A DNA stretch of 45,764 nt from the NCBI GenBank assembly GCA_020627625.1, contig JAHDGL010000001.1:63039-108802 (forward strand), given 5' to 3'. Source of the DNA: Alphaproteobacteria bacterium (GTDB lineage Bacteria > Pseudomonadota > Alphaproteobacteria > Rickettsiales > Rickettsiaceae). Under the pieces are notes generated by a model, which did not search any database, was not told the DNA's origin, and was given only the letters and a program-made list of their open reading frames with translations. This document shows, one piece after another, positions 28,875-39,272 of the stretch. Positions within the stretch are counted from its first letter, which is position 1, and every line of letters begins with the position of its first letter. Position numbers and translations under genes: made by a program.

Positions 28875-29777
28875 CTATTTTGAATATTTCAGTCCTATTG
28901 CATGGTATGATTCTGGATTATCTTCCCAGTTTTTTCTGACCTTAACAAAAAGAAATAAATGTACTTTTCTCTCGAGAAGCTTTTCAATATTGAGTCTGGC
29001 ATTTGTTCCAATCTCTTTAATTCGATTAGCTTTTTTGCCAATAATCATATTTTTATGGGAGTCCCTTGAGACAATAATAACTTGACTAATCTTAATCGAA
29101 CCATCTAGGTTTTCCTTCCAAGTTTCGTATTCTACAGTTAGATTATATGGCAATTCTTGTTCTAATTGTAAAAATAATTGCTCTCTAGTAATTTCGCTTG
29201 CAAGAAAGCGAGAGGAGAGATTTGTTACATCATCTTCTTCATACATCCAGCCAATATTATTAGCTTTTTCTTTTAAATAATCTAGGAAAGAAACAACACC
29301 ATTACCAGTTAGTGCTGATATGTTAAAAACTTTTGAATTTGGCGCTGCTTGATTTATAAAATTCATATTTTCTAGAAAATATTTAGATTTTAAATCAATT
29401 TTATTCATTAAAAATACTATAGGCTGTTGAAGATCAGATACTCTTTTGACTATCTTTTGCATCATCTCGTCTAATTTTGTTGAACTATCGATAATCAAAA
29501 CAATAATATTAGCACTATTTAAACTAGACCAAGCGCAGCGCACCATGGCCTTCTCTAGTTTTTTCTTGGGTTCAAAAACACCTGGAGTATCAAATAAAAC
29601 TAATTGTGTATTGTCAATTGTCACAATACCGGTAATTATTGATCTAGTGGTTTGTACTTTAGGTGTAACTATTGATATTTTTTGCCCAATAATATGATTG
29701 AGTAGAGTAGATTTACCGGCGTTTGGTTTACCTATAATGCATATTGAAATAGATTTTTTTACAGATGTTTTATTCAT
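28875..29777 (-). CDS. era: GTPase Era
   Basis: ICIIGKPNAGKSTLLNHIIGQKISIVTPKVQTTRSIITGI; LFDTPGVFEPKKKLEKAMV; C-terminal KH region. Confidence 0.97.
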   Translation of the reverse strand: MNKTSVKKSISICIIGKPNAGKSTLLNHIIGQKISIVTPKVQTTRSIITGIVTIDNTQLVLFDTPGVFEPKKKLEKAMVRCAWSSLNSANIIVLIIDSSTKLDEMMQKIVKRVSDLQQPIVFLMNKIDLKSKYFLENMNFINQAAPNSKVFNISALTGNGVVSFLDYLKEKANNIGWMYEEDDVTNLSSRFLASEITREQLFLQLEQELPYNLTVEYETWKENLDGSIKISQVIIVSRDSHKNMIIGKKANRIKEIGTNARLNIEKLLERKVHLFLFVKVRKNWEDNPESYHAIGLKYSK

Positions 29778-29830
29778 AAAATGAAGTAAATTTTGTTAAA
29801 TGTAATTATTGGTTGCGTATGTGTTTATAC

Positions 29831-30520
29831 TTACTGCATTTTATTTGTAGCATCTAATTTTAAGAGTATTTTTCTAGCAGCGGCTTTTTCGGCTTCTTTA
29901 ATAGACTTTCCCTTAGCTATTTGCGATTTAGCACCAGCAACAACTTCTATAGTAAATATAGGAGCATGTGCTGGCCCTTCTCTGTTAATTACTTTATATG
30001 TGGGAATTTGATTAGATTCGTCTTGTAGCCATTCTTGTAGCGATGTTTTAGGGTCGGCTATATTGAAATCTATATTATCAATGTAATCTTTCCACAAGCT
30101 ACTAACTATTTTACGTGTGGTATCAATGTTGCTATCAAGATATATGGCTGCAATCAAAGCTTCCATTGTATTTTCAATATTGTTAGTATTTTCTCTGCCT
30201 CCAGAATTTTCTTCACCATTTGTCATGATGATATATTTGGCTAAATTTAGTGTATTTGCAATCATAACCAGACTATCGCTTGATACTGCATGCGATTTTA
30301 TTTTAGCTATATTTCCTTCCGTATAATTACTAAATTTATTAAAAATCATTTCGGTTATTAGAAATCCTAAGATTGAATCTCCTAAAAACTCAAAACGTTC
30401 ATAATTTGGTTTAGTATTATCTACTTGTTTTAATGAAGGGTGGCTTAGGGCTTCGTTAAGCAAAGAAGTATCACTAAATTTGTAATTTAGAGACTCCTCT
30501 AATTTGGTAAAATTACTCAT
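29831..30520 (-). CDS. rnc: Ribonuclease III
   Basis: NYERFEFLGDSILGFLITEMIF signature; dsRBD at C-terminus (DPKTSLQEWLQ...EAEKAAARKILLKL). Confidence 0.97.
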   Translation of the reverse strand: MSNFTKLEESLNYKFSDTSLLNEALSHPSLKQVDNTKPNYERFEFLGDSILGFLITEMIFNKFSNYTEGNIAKIKSHAVSSDSLVMIANTLNLAKYIIMTNGEENSGGRENTNNIENTMEALIAAIYLDSNIDTTRKIVSSLWKDYIDNIDFNIADPKTSLQEWLQDESNQIPTYKVINREGPAHAPIFTIEVVAGAKSQIAKGKSIKEAEKAAARKILLKLDATNKMQ

Positions 30521-31421
30521 TTACCAAAGTCGGCGATTGGTTGGTTTGCTGAATATTAACGTAAGGATCTTTTTTAACTTCCCCAAGATTATTCTCTGTA
30601 ATTTCATTATTCATCGAACTATCTGAGTTCTTATCTTCAAATGAATCTAGCTTATACAAGCTCTTAAAGAATCTATCACATCTTATTGAGGAAAGCCAAA
30701 TTTTTACTCTAGATATTTGTTCCCAGAATCCTGCATTTGAATCCCATAGGAACTCTTTTGTTGATAAATAAACAAAGTGGGCTTTTGCAATTAAATTACG
30801 AAATGGCACGGTGCCCAATTGATATCTGCTATCACCAGAATTATCTCTATTATCACCCATAAAGAAATAATGCCCATTTTCAACAAAATATGGTCCATAA
30901 TTGCTACGATCAATTGGTGAATCCAATATATCAGATTGCATCTTATATGAAAAAAAACTAACATTATTTGGTAAAATTTCTTTGAATTTTAAAAATTTTT
31001 GCCCAGATTCATCTGTAGTTTCGCCAATTTTAATTCTTTCCACTGCTGTATCATTAATATACGTTACATCATTAATAATTTGTATTTTATCGCCAGGCAG
31101 CCCTATAAGTCGTTTTATATATCTTTCATCCATATTATGTGGTGGACGCATAATTATTATATCACCTCTTTCTGGCTGTTTGGCAAAAATTCTTCCTTCA
31201 AACAGATCAGGATTAAATGGAATAGAATAAATACTGTAACCATAATTATATTTGGTTGCAAAAAGATAATCTCCTTCCATAATGGTTTGCTTCATAGATC
31301 CGGTTGGTACAAAAAACAACTCCATAAGAAAAATTCTAATAGCAAGCGCTAACATTATTATACAGAAAAAAGATTTCATTTCTGATTTAATATTACTATT
31401 TGATCTGTTGTTGTTCTGCAT
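30513..31421 (-). CDS. lepB: Signal peptidase I
   Basis: FFVPTGSMKQTIMEGDYLFATKYNYG; RGDIIIMRPPHNMDERYIKRLIGLPGDKI; FMGDNRDNSGDSR. Overlaps the rnc start by 8 nt. Confidence 0.96.
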   Translation of the reverse strand: MQNNNRSNSNIKSEMKSFFCIIMLALAIRIFLMELFFVPTGSMKQTIMEGDYLFATKYNYGYSIYSIPFNPDLFEGRIFAKQPERGDIIIMRPPHNMDERYIKRLIGLPGDKIQIINDVTYINDTAVERIKIGETTDESGQKFLKFKEILPNNVSFFSYKMQSDILDSPIDRSNYGPYFVENGHYFFMGDNRDNSGDSRYQLGTVPFRNLIAKAHFVYLSTKEFLWDSNAGFWEQISRVKIWLSSIRCDRFFKSLYKLDSFEDKNSDSSMNNEITENNLGEVKKDPYVNIQQTNQSPTLVNE

Positions 31422-31534
31422 ATTTATGTTATCTATTTATTGAATATTTTACTTGTCTACTATTATAATAATCCAGACATTATACTATATTAGTATATCT
31501 AGTAAAGTAAATTAAATCCATATAAATTGCCTTT

Positions 31535-32302
31535 ATGAATATAAATAATGAATTTTTATCACCTAATTACAGTCATAGAAAGCAAAAAATAGATTATATC
31601 ATAATACATTATACAGAAATGAATTTTGATGATGCTTTAAGAAAACTAATTGATAAAAAATCCGAGGTAAGCGCACATTATTTGATTAAAGAAGATGGAG
31701 AAATTTTTCAATTAGTTGATGATCAAAATGTAGCTTGGCATGCTGGACTTAGTTTTTGGAATGGTCAAAATGCTTTAAATCAGAATTCGATAGGTATAGA
31801 ACTTGATAATTTAGGTAACAATGAGTTTTCAAAGGCTCAGATGCGATCCTGTATAAAGCTTAGTCAGGCTTTAAAGAAAAAATATGATATTCCTAAACAT
31901 AATTTTATTGGCCATTCTGACGTTGCACCAACGCGTAAAATAGATCCAGGTATTTTTTTTAATTGGAAATTATGCGCCGAAAATGGATTAGGAATTTGGC
32001 ATGATTTGGAGCCCATACAAGAATCATTACATTTAAATCCACTATCTAATACAGAGAAATCAATTAATTTTGGCGATAAAGGAAGGAGGGTGGCAAAATT
32101 GCAAAAAAACTTAAGCAAATTAGGTTATCAGTTAGAAGTTACATCAATTTTTGATATAGAAACTAATTATGTTATCAGATCTTTTCAAGCAAAATTTTAT
32201 CCTCAAATCATTAAACAAAAAGGGATTGATTTTTATAATGATAATAATTCACTTTATAGTTGGTGTATATTTTCCGAGAGAATTTTACAAAGATTATTAT
32301 AA
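31535..32302 (+). CDS. N-acetylmuramoyl-L-alanine amidase (AmpD-like, with peptidoglycan-binding-like C-terminus)
   Basis: IDYIIIHYTEM...VSAHYLIKEDGEIFQLVDDQNVAWHAG...NSIGIELDN...FIGHSDVAPTRKIDPG. Confidence 0.92.
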   Translation: MNINNEFLSPNYSHRKQKIDYIIIHYTEMNFDDALRKLIDKKSEVSAHYLIKEDGEIFQLVDDQNVAWHAGLSFWNGQNALNQNSIGIELDNLGNNEFSKAQMRSCIKLSQALKKKYDIPKHNFIGHSDVAPTRKIDPGIFFNWKLCAENGLGIWHDLEPIQESLHLNPLSNTEKSINFGDKGRRVAKLQKNLSKLGYQLEVTSIFDIETNYVIRSFQAKFYPQIIKQKGIDFYNDNNSLYSWCIFSERILQRLL

Positions 32303-32362
32303 AATAAAAATTATTTGTTAATTTAATCTAGAGATTTTGTTTTTAATTTATATTTTTAAATT

Positions 32363-32398
32363 ATAATATATAATTAAAAATGGGAAATGGTATAATTA
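32363..32398. repeat. Solo 3' end of the palindrome-like repeat (copy D)
   Basis: TAATATATAATTAAAAATGGGAAATGGTATAATTA matches the right end of copy B with few differences. Confidence 0.75.
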
Positions 32399-32530
32399 AG
32401 AAGACAATATAGCAATTTCAAGTTACGGATCAAAAAATAAGATATATATTTAAGCAGCACTAATAGCTGAATGAAATAACAAAAAAAAACTCCTGAGATA
32501 ATCGAATAAAAATTAAAAAATCAACAAAAA

Positions 32531-33805
32531 ATGCCAGAAGATTTTGCCGAATTAAAAATCAAAAATAAAATTTATAGACTACCAATTAAAAAAGCATCGA
32601 TAGGGCCAGATGTTATTGATGTGACAAAACTATATAACGAAACTGGCTATTTTACTTATGACCCTGGTTTTATGTCGACCGCTTCTTGTAACTCTAAAAT
32701 AACTTTTATCGATGGAACAAAGGGAATTTTAAGACATTGCGGTTATGAAATTAATGATTTAGCAAGTAATAAAGATTTTTTAGAAGTATCTTATTTATTA
32801 TTAAATTCTACATTACCTAATCAAACAGAATACAAAAATTTTAAGGATAAAATTACCCACCATTCGCTAGTTAACGAGCATTTGCGTAATATTTTTGGCG
32901 CGTTCCGTCATTCTGCACATCCAATGGCTGTTATGCTTTCTGTAATTGGATCTTTGTCAGCATTTTATCATAATTCAATTGATATGAATACAAAAGAAGG
33001 GAGGGATCTCTCTGCTATTATGATGATTGCAAAAATGCCTACTATCGCTGCAATGACTTACAAATATTCCATGGGCCATGCATTTATATATCCAAATGAT
33101 GATTTATCATTTACTGAAAATTTTCTATATATGTTGTTTGCGCGCCCTAATAAAAAGTACGTAGTTAATCCCGTGCTTGCAAAAGCATTGGACAAGATTT
33201 TTATTTTGCATGCAGACCATGAACAGAACGCTTCTACCTCAACAGTACGCACGGCAGGCTCTTCTGGCCCTAATCCTTTTATATGCGTCAGTGCTGGTAT
33301 AGCTTCATTATGGGGCGAGGCGCATGGCGGAGCTAATGAAGCTGTTATAAATATGTTAAAAGAAATTGGTAAATTGGATAATATTCCTAAATACATCAAA
33401 CGTGCAAAAGATAAAAATGACCCTTTCAGATTAATGGGATTTGGACATCGCGTATATAAAAATTATGATCCAAGAGCAATAGTATTAAGAGAAACATGCC
33501 AGGAAGTACTGGCAGAGCTAGGCCAATTAAAGACCAACCCTATACTAGAAATTGCTATGGAACTAGAAAAAATAGCGTTAAATGACGAGTATTTTATCGA
33601 AAAAAAATTATACCCTAACGTAGATTTTTATTCTGGCATAATTTATCAGGCTATGGGTATCCCTTCTCAAATGTTTACAGTATTGTTTGCTCTTGCAAGG
33701 ACATCTGGATGGGTGGCGCAATGGAAAGAAATGCGAGAAGATCCAGAATTTAAAATCACACGACCACGTCAATTATATACTGGTAAAACGTTAAGGAAGT
33801 TATAA
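32531..33805 (+). CDS. gltA: Citrate synthase
   Basis: [95 protein letters not shown]. Confidence 0.98.
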   Translation: MPEDFAELKIKNKIYRLPIKKASIGPDVIDVTKLYNETGYFTYDPGFMSTASCNSKITFIDGTKGILRHCGYEINDLASNKDFLEVSYLLLNSTLPNQTEYKNFKDKITHHSLVNEHLRNIFGAFRHSAHPMAVMLSVIGSLSAFYHNSIDMNTKEGRDLSAIMMIAKMPTIAAMTYKYSMGHAFIYPNDDLSFTENFLYMLFARPNKKYVVNPVLAKALDKIFILHADHEQNASTSTVRTAGSSGPNPFICVSAGIASLWGEAHGGANEAVINMLKEIGKLDNIPKYIKRAKDKNDPFRLMGFGHRVYKNYDPRAIVLRETCQEVLAELGQLKTNPILEIAMELEKIALNDEYFIEKKLYPNVDFYSGIIYQAMGIPSQMFTVLFALARTSGWVAQWKEMREDPEFKITRPRQLYTGKTLRKL

Positions 33806-33832
33806 ACGTGAATTAAGCATAAGTAGGTTATG

Positions 33833-34003
33833 ATGGCAGAACAGTTATTTATTGGTCGAGAAAATAAGCTAAATCGCTTAAAAACTCTAATCGCAAAAAA
33901 AAACACCTAACTTAGTTGTCGTTAAAGGCATACGAAGAGTCGGCAAAAGCCGTTTGATTAATTTCTTTGGTCAATTCAACTCAAATTACTATGGCAAATA
34001 AAG
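33833..34003 (+). pseudogene. Frameshifted, truncated AAA-type ATPase remnant
   Basis: MAEQLFIGRENKLNRLKTLIAKKNT* then, after a frame change at an A9 run, TPNLVVVKGIRRVGKSRLINFFGQFNSNYYGK* with Walker A GIRRVGKS. Confidence 0.72.
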
Positions 34004-34107
34004 TTGAACTATACTTTTTTCTCTTTTTTTCTTACGGCACACTACAAACTTTTATGATTGACTATTTAAACCCTCTAGATAACACATTAAATTGAATCAA
34101 GGATAAT

Positions 34108-35931
34108 CTAATTTGCATTTTTAGACATTCTTTTACGCTCATTGGCGTCTAAATATATTTTACGCAAACGAATTGATTTTGGTGTTATTTCAACAAGCTC
34201 ATCGTCTTCTATGTAAGCCAGCGCCTGCTCTAGAGACATCAACCTAGGCGGTGACAATTTAATCGCCTCATCCTTACCGCTAGCGCGTACGTTAGAAAGC
34301 TGTTTTGCTTTTATCGGATTAATCTCTAAATCATTATCTCTGTTATGTTCACCAACGATCATACCTTTGTATACCGCAGCACCAGTGGTAATAAACATAT
34401 CGCCTCTATCTTCCAAGTTCCATAAAGCATAGGCAACCGCCTTACCATCTTCCATAGAAATTAAAACACCATTTCTTCGCCCCTCAATCTTACCACAATA
34501 CGTGCCATAAGAATGAAATATACGACTCATGATTCCAGTACCACGTGTTTCTGTTAAAAATGGGCCATGATATCCTATTAATCCTCGAGATGGAGCAATA
34601 AATAGCAAACGTGTTTTACCCTCGCCAGTTTCACGCATATCTTTCATTTGTCCTTTGCGCAAATTCATCGATTCAACTACAGTGCCAACAAATTCAGAAT
34701 CTACATCTATTTGCACTTCTTCCATAGGCTCAAGCTTCTCGCCCGTGTCTGGATCTTCTTTAAATAAGACAGATGGTCTACTGATTGATAGTTCAAACCC
34801 TTCGCGTCTCATCGTTTCAATTAACACACCGAGCTGCAACTCACCACGCCCAGCAACATTAAACGAATCTGTTTTGTCTGTTTCAGTAATTTTAATAGCA
34901 ACATTTCCTTCTGCTTCACGCAACAATCTTGCTTTTAATACTCTAGAAGTAAGCTTATCACCTTCTCGCCCTGCTAATGGAGAATTATTGATAGAAAATG
35001 TCATAGATAATGTTGGTGGATCTATCGGTTGAGCTGCTAATGGTTTTTCTATTTCTGGCGCCGCAATAGTGTCTGCAACATTGGCCTTCTCTAAGCCTGA
35101 CAATGCTATAATATCACCAGCTACAGCCTCTTCTACTGGCAACCTATCAAGCCCTTTGAACGCTAGCATTTTAGTAATTCTACCAGATTCAACTAACTTA
35201 CCTGTACGATCCATAACTTTAATCGGCATATTTGTTTTAGCTATTCCAGATTCGATTCTACCGGTTAAGATACGACCTAAATATGAATCATATTCCCTTG
35301 TAGTAACAATCATTGAAAATGGTGATTCTATATTTGATACAGGTTTTTCTACGTGATTTAGGATTATATCAAATAATGCATTCAGATTTTCTTTTGGTTC
35401 GCCTAAATCACTTACAGCCCAACCACTTCTTCCTGATGCATAAATTACAGGAAAATCTAATTGATCATCGTTTGCATCTAAAGAAACGAACAAGTCAAAA
35501 ATCTCGTCCAATACTTCGTCAGATCTGGCATCAGACCTATCAATTTTATTAATTACTACGATCGGTTTTAGACCAAGTTTTAGGGCCTTTCCTAATACAA
35601 ATTTAGTTTGAGGCATTGGACCTTCTGCTGCATCAACAAGCAATACAACCCCATCGACCATACTTAAAATACGCTCCACTTCACCACCAAAATCAGCATG
35701 GCCTGGTGTATCTATTATATTTACTTTAGTATCTTGCCACATTACAGAAGTACATTTTGCTAAAATGGTAATACCACGCTCTTTTTCAAGATCGTTTGAA
35801 TCCATAACACGCTCAGGCGCGACTTGATTGTCACGAAATAAACCACTTTGTTTTAACATATTGTCAATTAATGTGGTTTTTCCATGGTCCACATGAGCTA
35901 TAATTGCTATATTACGTATCGATGATGTCAT
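34108..35931 (-). CDS. typA: Ribosome-associated GTPase TypA/BipA
   Basis: RNIAIIAHVDHGKTTLIDNMLKQSG; DSNDLEKERGITILAKCTSV; IDTPGHADFGGEVERIL; EDDELVEITPKSIRLRK. Confidence 0.98.
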   Translation of the reverse strand: MTSSIRNIAIIAHVDHGKTTLIDNMLKQSGLFRDNQVAPERVMDSNDLEKERGITILAKCTSVMWQDTKVNIIDTPGHADFGGEVERILSMVDGVVLLVDAAEGPMPQTKFVLGKALKLGLKPIVVINKIDRSDARSDEVLDEIFDLFVSLDANDDQLDFPVIYASGRSGWAVSDLGEPKENLNALFDIILNHVEKPVSNIESPFSMIVTTREYDSYLGRILTGRIESGIAKTNMPIKVMDRTGKLVESGRITKMLAFKGLDRLPVEEAVAGDIIALSGLEKANVADTIAAPEIEKPLAAQPIDPPTLSMTFSINNSPLAGREGDKLTSRVLKARLLREAEGNVAIKITETDKTDSFNVAGRGELQLGVLIETMRREGFELSISRPSVLFKEDPDTGEKLEPMEEVQIDVDSEFVGTVVESMNLRKGQMKDMRETGEGKTRLLFIAPSRGLIGYHGPFLTETRGTGIMSRIFHSYGTYCGKIEGRRNGVLISMEDGKAVAYALWNLEDRGDMFITTGAAVYKGMIVGEHNRDNDLEINPIKAKQLSNVRASGKDEAIKLSPPRLMSLEQALAYIEDDELVEITPKSIRLRKIYLDANERKRMSKNAN

Positions 35932-36068
35932 TAAATTTCCTTAAAGTTTCGTATTAAATATAGTAAAACTAATATTTTAATTTATTTTACCAATCACAAT
36001 GATTATACTTTATTTTATTTTGTTTAGCAATTTTTAAAAATCATTGATTCAGGAGAGTGATAAAACCA

Positions 36069-36176
36069 ATGAAAAAGTTATCTAGAAAGCAAAAACACAA
36101 AAATTATGCAATTATGGTATGCGTTATTTCGATAATTATATTAATTTATACTATAACTATCATTAAACTTTCGTAA
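36069..36176 (+). CDS. Small single-TM protein, CoxF-like (35 aa)
   Basis: Not in ORF track. MKKLSRKQKHKNYAIMVCVISIIILIYTITIIKLS; upstream AGGAG about 11 nt before the ATG; basic N-terminus plus TM ending in TIxKL. Confidence 0.6.
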   Translation: MKKLSRKQKHKNYAIMVCVISIIILIYTITIIKLS

Positions 36177-36296
36177 CAATAGTTCAGGTTTAAAATGGAA
36201 AATTTGTATCAACTATATTCAACATACTATTGTGATTCTGGTATATTTATTGTAGAATCAAATTTTTGTTAATTATATTCCGTATCGTGTAATAAA

Positions 36297-36674
36297 ATGA
36301 GAAAATTATTAAAGTTTCCATTAATTTTATCCCTAATATGTTTAGGATGCGTAACCAGCTCAAATGCTAATGTTATTAATGTTGATCTAGTTATTAAAAA
36401 CCATAAATTTGAACCGGAAATACTAAAGCTGCCTGCTGGTAAGAAGATTCGTATTACGGTGCATAATCAAGATTCAACTATTGAAGAGTTTGAAAGTGTT
36501 GACCTGAAACGCGAAAAAATTATACCCGGTAAATCTAAGGCAAGAATAATTCTTGCACCACTTAATCCGGGAGAGTATAAATTTTTCGGCGAATTTCATG
36601 AAGAAACCGCCCAAGGTAAAATCATAATCACAGAAGAAGAAATCCTTACAGAAGAGAACAATAAAGATGTTTAA
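36297..36674 (+). CDS. Cupredoxin-like periplasmic protein (EfeO N-domain type)
   Basis: Signal sequence; HKFEPEILKLPAGKKIRITVHNQDSTIEEFES...PGEYKFFGEFHEETAQGKIII. Confidence 0.82.
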   Translation: MRKLLKFPLILSLICLGCVTSSNANVINVDLVIKNHKFEPEILKLPAGKKIRITVHNQDSTIEEFESVDLKREKIIPGKSKARIILAPLNPGEYKFFGEFHEETAQGKIIITEEEILTEENNKDV

Positions 36675-37485
36675 AATATCTATAGTAGTTTTTCGTGAAT
36701 GTTTAGAGATCGCCCTTCTTTTAGGGGTCATTATGGCAGCCACAAAACCAATACAAAACTCTAAGACTTACATTCTCATAGGAACAATAATCGGGGTTGT
36801 CTGCGCCTCAATATTTGCTTTGTCTGCGCGCTCAATCACCAGTAGTTTGGGTGAGTTAGGAGATGAGATATTTGATGCTTCAATTATATTACTAACTTCT
36901 ATTATAATAAGTTGGACAGTAGTCTGGATGCAAGGATATACAAAAAAAGTACGTAAAAATTTAAACAAACTATCCGACGAAATAACAACAGGAACAACTA
37001 GTAAATTTATGTTAGTTGCGGTAGTTGCAACCGCGATATTACGCGAAGCTGCTGAAATTATTTTATTTGTATATAGTATATCTTCAGCAGATAATATAAG
37101 TGGCCATGATTACATTATAGGATTAGGCGTTGGTGCCGCTTCTGGATTAGCAGTCGGTACTATAATTTACCAAGGGTTAATTAAATATGTTGGAAAATAT
37201 ATTTTTAAAATATCTACTCTTTTGTTGATTCTTATTGCTGCCGGTCTTTCTGCGGAGGCAGCGGGAATTCTTACTTCTTCTGGTCTTGTGGAGACGTTTA
37301 ACGACCAATTATGGGATACTTCTTGGTTTGTTTCTAATTCAAGTATTGCTGGCAAGATACTAAATATTACTACTGGATATGATTCACGACCAAATGGTTT
37401 GCAAATTATTTTTTACTGCACAACGATTATATCAACAGTAGCAATGATTAAGGTTAGATCAAAAGCTAAAGCCACTATTAAATAA
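36667..37485 (+). CDS. FTR1/EfeU-family iron permease
   Basis: Two REXXE motifs (FRECLEIALLLG and LREAAEIILFVY), multiple TMs; overlaps the cupredoxin ORF by 8 nt. Confidence 0.9.
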   Translation: MFKISIVVFRECLEIALLLGVIMAATKPIQNSKTYILIGTIIGVVCASIFALSARSITSSLGELGDEIFDASIILLTSIIISWTVVWMQGYTKKVRKNLNKLSDEITTGTTSKFMLVAVVATAILREAAEIILFVYSISSADNISGHDYIIGLGVGAASGLAVGTIIYQGLIKYVGKYIFKISTLLLILIAAGLSAEAAGILTSSGLVETFNDQLWDTSWFVSNSSIAGKILNITTGYDSRPNGLQIIFYCTTIISTVAMIKVRSKAKATIK

Positions 37486-37591
37486 TCGTTATACTAATAT
37501 TATAGCAAAAACAACTATACATTTAATCAGATTAGCATAAAAAACACTTCATGAAATCAAAAATTTTTAAAACACAAATACTTAAATAATT

Positions 37592-38128
37592 ATGTTTAAA
37601 TTTTTAACTGAGTTTGGTCCATTAGCAACTTTTTTTATAGGTTATAAAATAGGTGGGATTCTAGAAGCTACTTTATATGCGGTAATAGCATCTATATTAG
37701 CTACTATTATTACTTATATTTATGAACGTAAAATTAACAAAGTAAATCTAATCTCTACAGGGCTTTTACTAGTTTCTGCAAGCTTAACATTATTTAGCGG
37801 CGATGCAATGTTCATTAAAATGAAGCCAACAGTTCTTTACTGTCTTTTTGCTAGTATATTTTTTATTACAAACTATAAATGGAACCCGGCAATAAAATAT
37901 GTTCTGGGCCATTCCATTAAATTAAAAAATGATCAAGGTTGGTATGTGTTAAATTGGCGTTTCATGTGGTTCTTCTTGTCAATGGCTATTGCTAACGAAT
38001 TAGTATGGCGTAATTTTAACGAAAGCACCTGGGTTTCCTTTAAAGTATTTGGTTCACTACCTATAACTTTAATATTTGTTATTTTTCAGGTTCCTTTCAT
38101 AACGAAACATCAAAATACTGAAATGTAG
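37592..38128 (+). CDS. yciB: Inner-membrane-spanning protein YciB / septation protein A
   Basis: EFGPLATFFIGYKIGGILEATLYAVIAS; KPTVLYCLFASIFF; RFMWFFLSMAIANELVWRNFNESTWVSFKVFGSLPITLIFVIFQVPF. Confidence 0.92.
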   Translation: MFKFLTEFGPLATFFIGYKIGGILEATLYAVIASILATIITYIYERKINKVNLISTGLLLVSASLTLFSGDAMFIKMKPTVLYCLFASIFFITNYKWNPAIKYVLGHSIKLKNDQGWYVLNWRFMWFFLSMAIANELVWRNFNESTWVSFKVFGSLPITLIFVIFQVPFITKHQNTEM

Positions 38129-38299
38129 CAAAAACCTTAAATGTGGGTGCAATAAGAATATAGTAAAGCAGGTCGGAAGAAAAAGATGAAATATAATTAT
38201 GCAAAGATGAATTAAAAATACACCCAATTCAACCCAACTTAACTATATAATAAATTTAATAACGCGAGCATACGTAATAATGCACAAAATAGAAACAAG

Positions 38300-39247
38300 A
38301 TGCGTAATATAGAAATAAGTTTTGTTATTACTGTGTTTAACAAAGAATCACAAATTGGTCACACGATAGATTCGATTTTAAAGCAGGTATCCTTTATTGA
38401 ATATGAGTTTATATTTGTTAATGACGCGTCAACTGATAATTCTATACAAGCTATAGAAAAAAAAATTAGTGATAATAAGAATTATATTATCATTAATAAT
38501 AAAAAGAATGTCGGGCCGTCTATTAGTCTTAATACAGGATGCAACAAGGCTTCTGGGAAATATTTATTTTTGATCGATGGAGACGATATTTTACTAGAAA
38601 ATGCATTAAATATAATGCTATTAGCCATAAAAAAAGAAAAAGCTGATTTTCTATTTGGTTTTCACAAACCAACAAGGTTTGATGCATCAGAGCTATCTGG
38701 CGTAATGTTAGCGCAAAATGCTAATTATCAAACAAGCGATAATCCTTTGAACTCTGTACTTAAAGGCAAATATGTTAGAATGGCATATTTAGTTACAAAA
38801 GAATTATATTTAAAGTCAGGCGGGGCTGATGAACGAATTTTTATTCAAGATGAATCATTACCATTAAGATTGGCATATAATGCAAATAAACTCATATCTT
38901 TAGATAGACCTGCTGTTTATGCCCCTAAAAAACTAGAATCACTATCTGATAATAAATTACAGCAATTACATGATAGATTTTATGCTTATTATTTTGCATA
39001 TCTAGAATTTAACTTAGCAAACAAATCTCAAAAATTAGAGATTTACAGAAGAGCTATCTCAACAATCTGGAAGGCGAAAAAAAAATGTACTGGATTAATA
39101 GAGAAAATTACTTATCTCGCATTTTATTTGCGAGTAAAGATGTTACCCACCTCTCCATCGTTACAAAAATTGAAACAACATAAAAAATTTATAGATAAAT
39201 TAGAAAATGTTAGAAAGGTACCTTATACCTGTATACCTGATTTGTAA
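38300..39247 (+). CDS. Glycosyltransferase family 2
   Basis: ISFVITVFNKESQIGHTIDSILKQ...FIFVNDASTDNSIQAI...NVGPSISLNTGCNKASGKYLFLIDGDDIL. Confidence 0.88.
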   Translation: MRNIEISFVITVFNKESQIGHTIDSILKQVSFIEYEFIFVNDASTDNSIQAIEKKISDNKNYIIINNKKNVGPSISLNTGCNKASGKYLFLIDGDDILLENALNIMLLAIKKEKADFLFGFHKPTRFDASELSGVMLAQNANYQTSDNPLNSVLKGKYVRMAYLVTKELYLKSGGADERIFIQDESLPLRLAYNANKLISLDRPAVYAPKKLESLSDNKLQQLHDRFYAYYFAYLEFNLANKSQKLEIYRRAISTIWKAKKKCTGLIEKITYLAFYLRVKMLPTSPSLQKLKQHKKFIDKLENVRKVPYTCIPDL

Positions 39248-39272
39248 TAAAAACCCAGTCTATAATTCAAAC

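Noticed and set aside
30901-31352. Two overlapping + strand ORFs of 109 and 117 aa
   Set aside because: Antisense to lepB, which has clear signal peptidase motifs.
34655-35552. Three + strand ORFs (125, 95 and 79 aa)
   Set aside because: Antisense to typA; no domain and no ribosome-binding context examined that would favour them.
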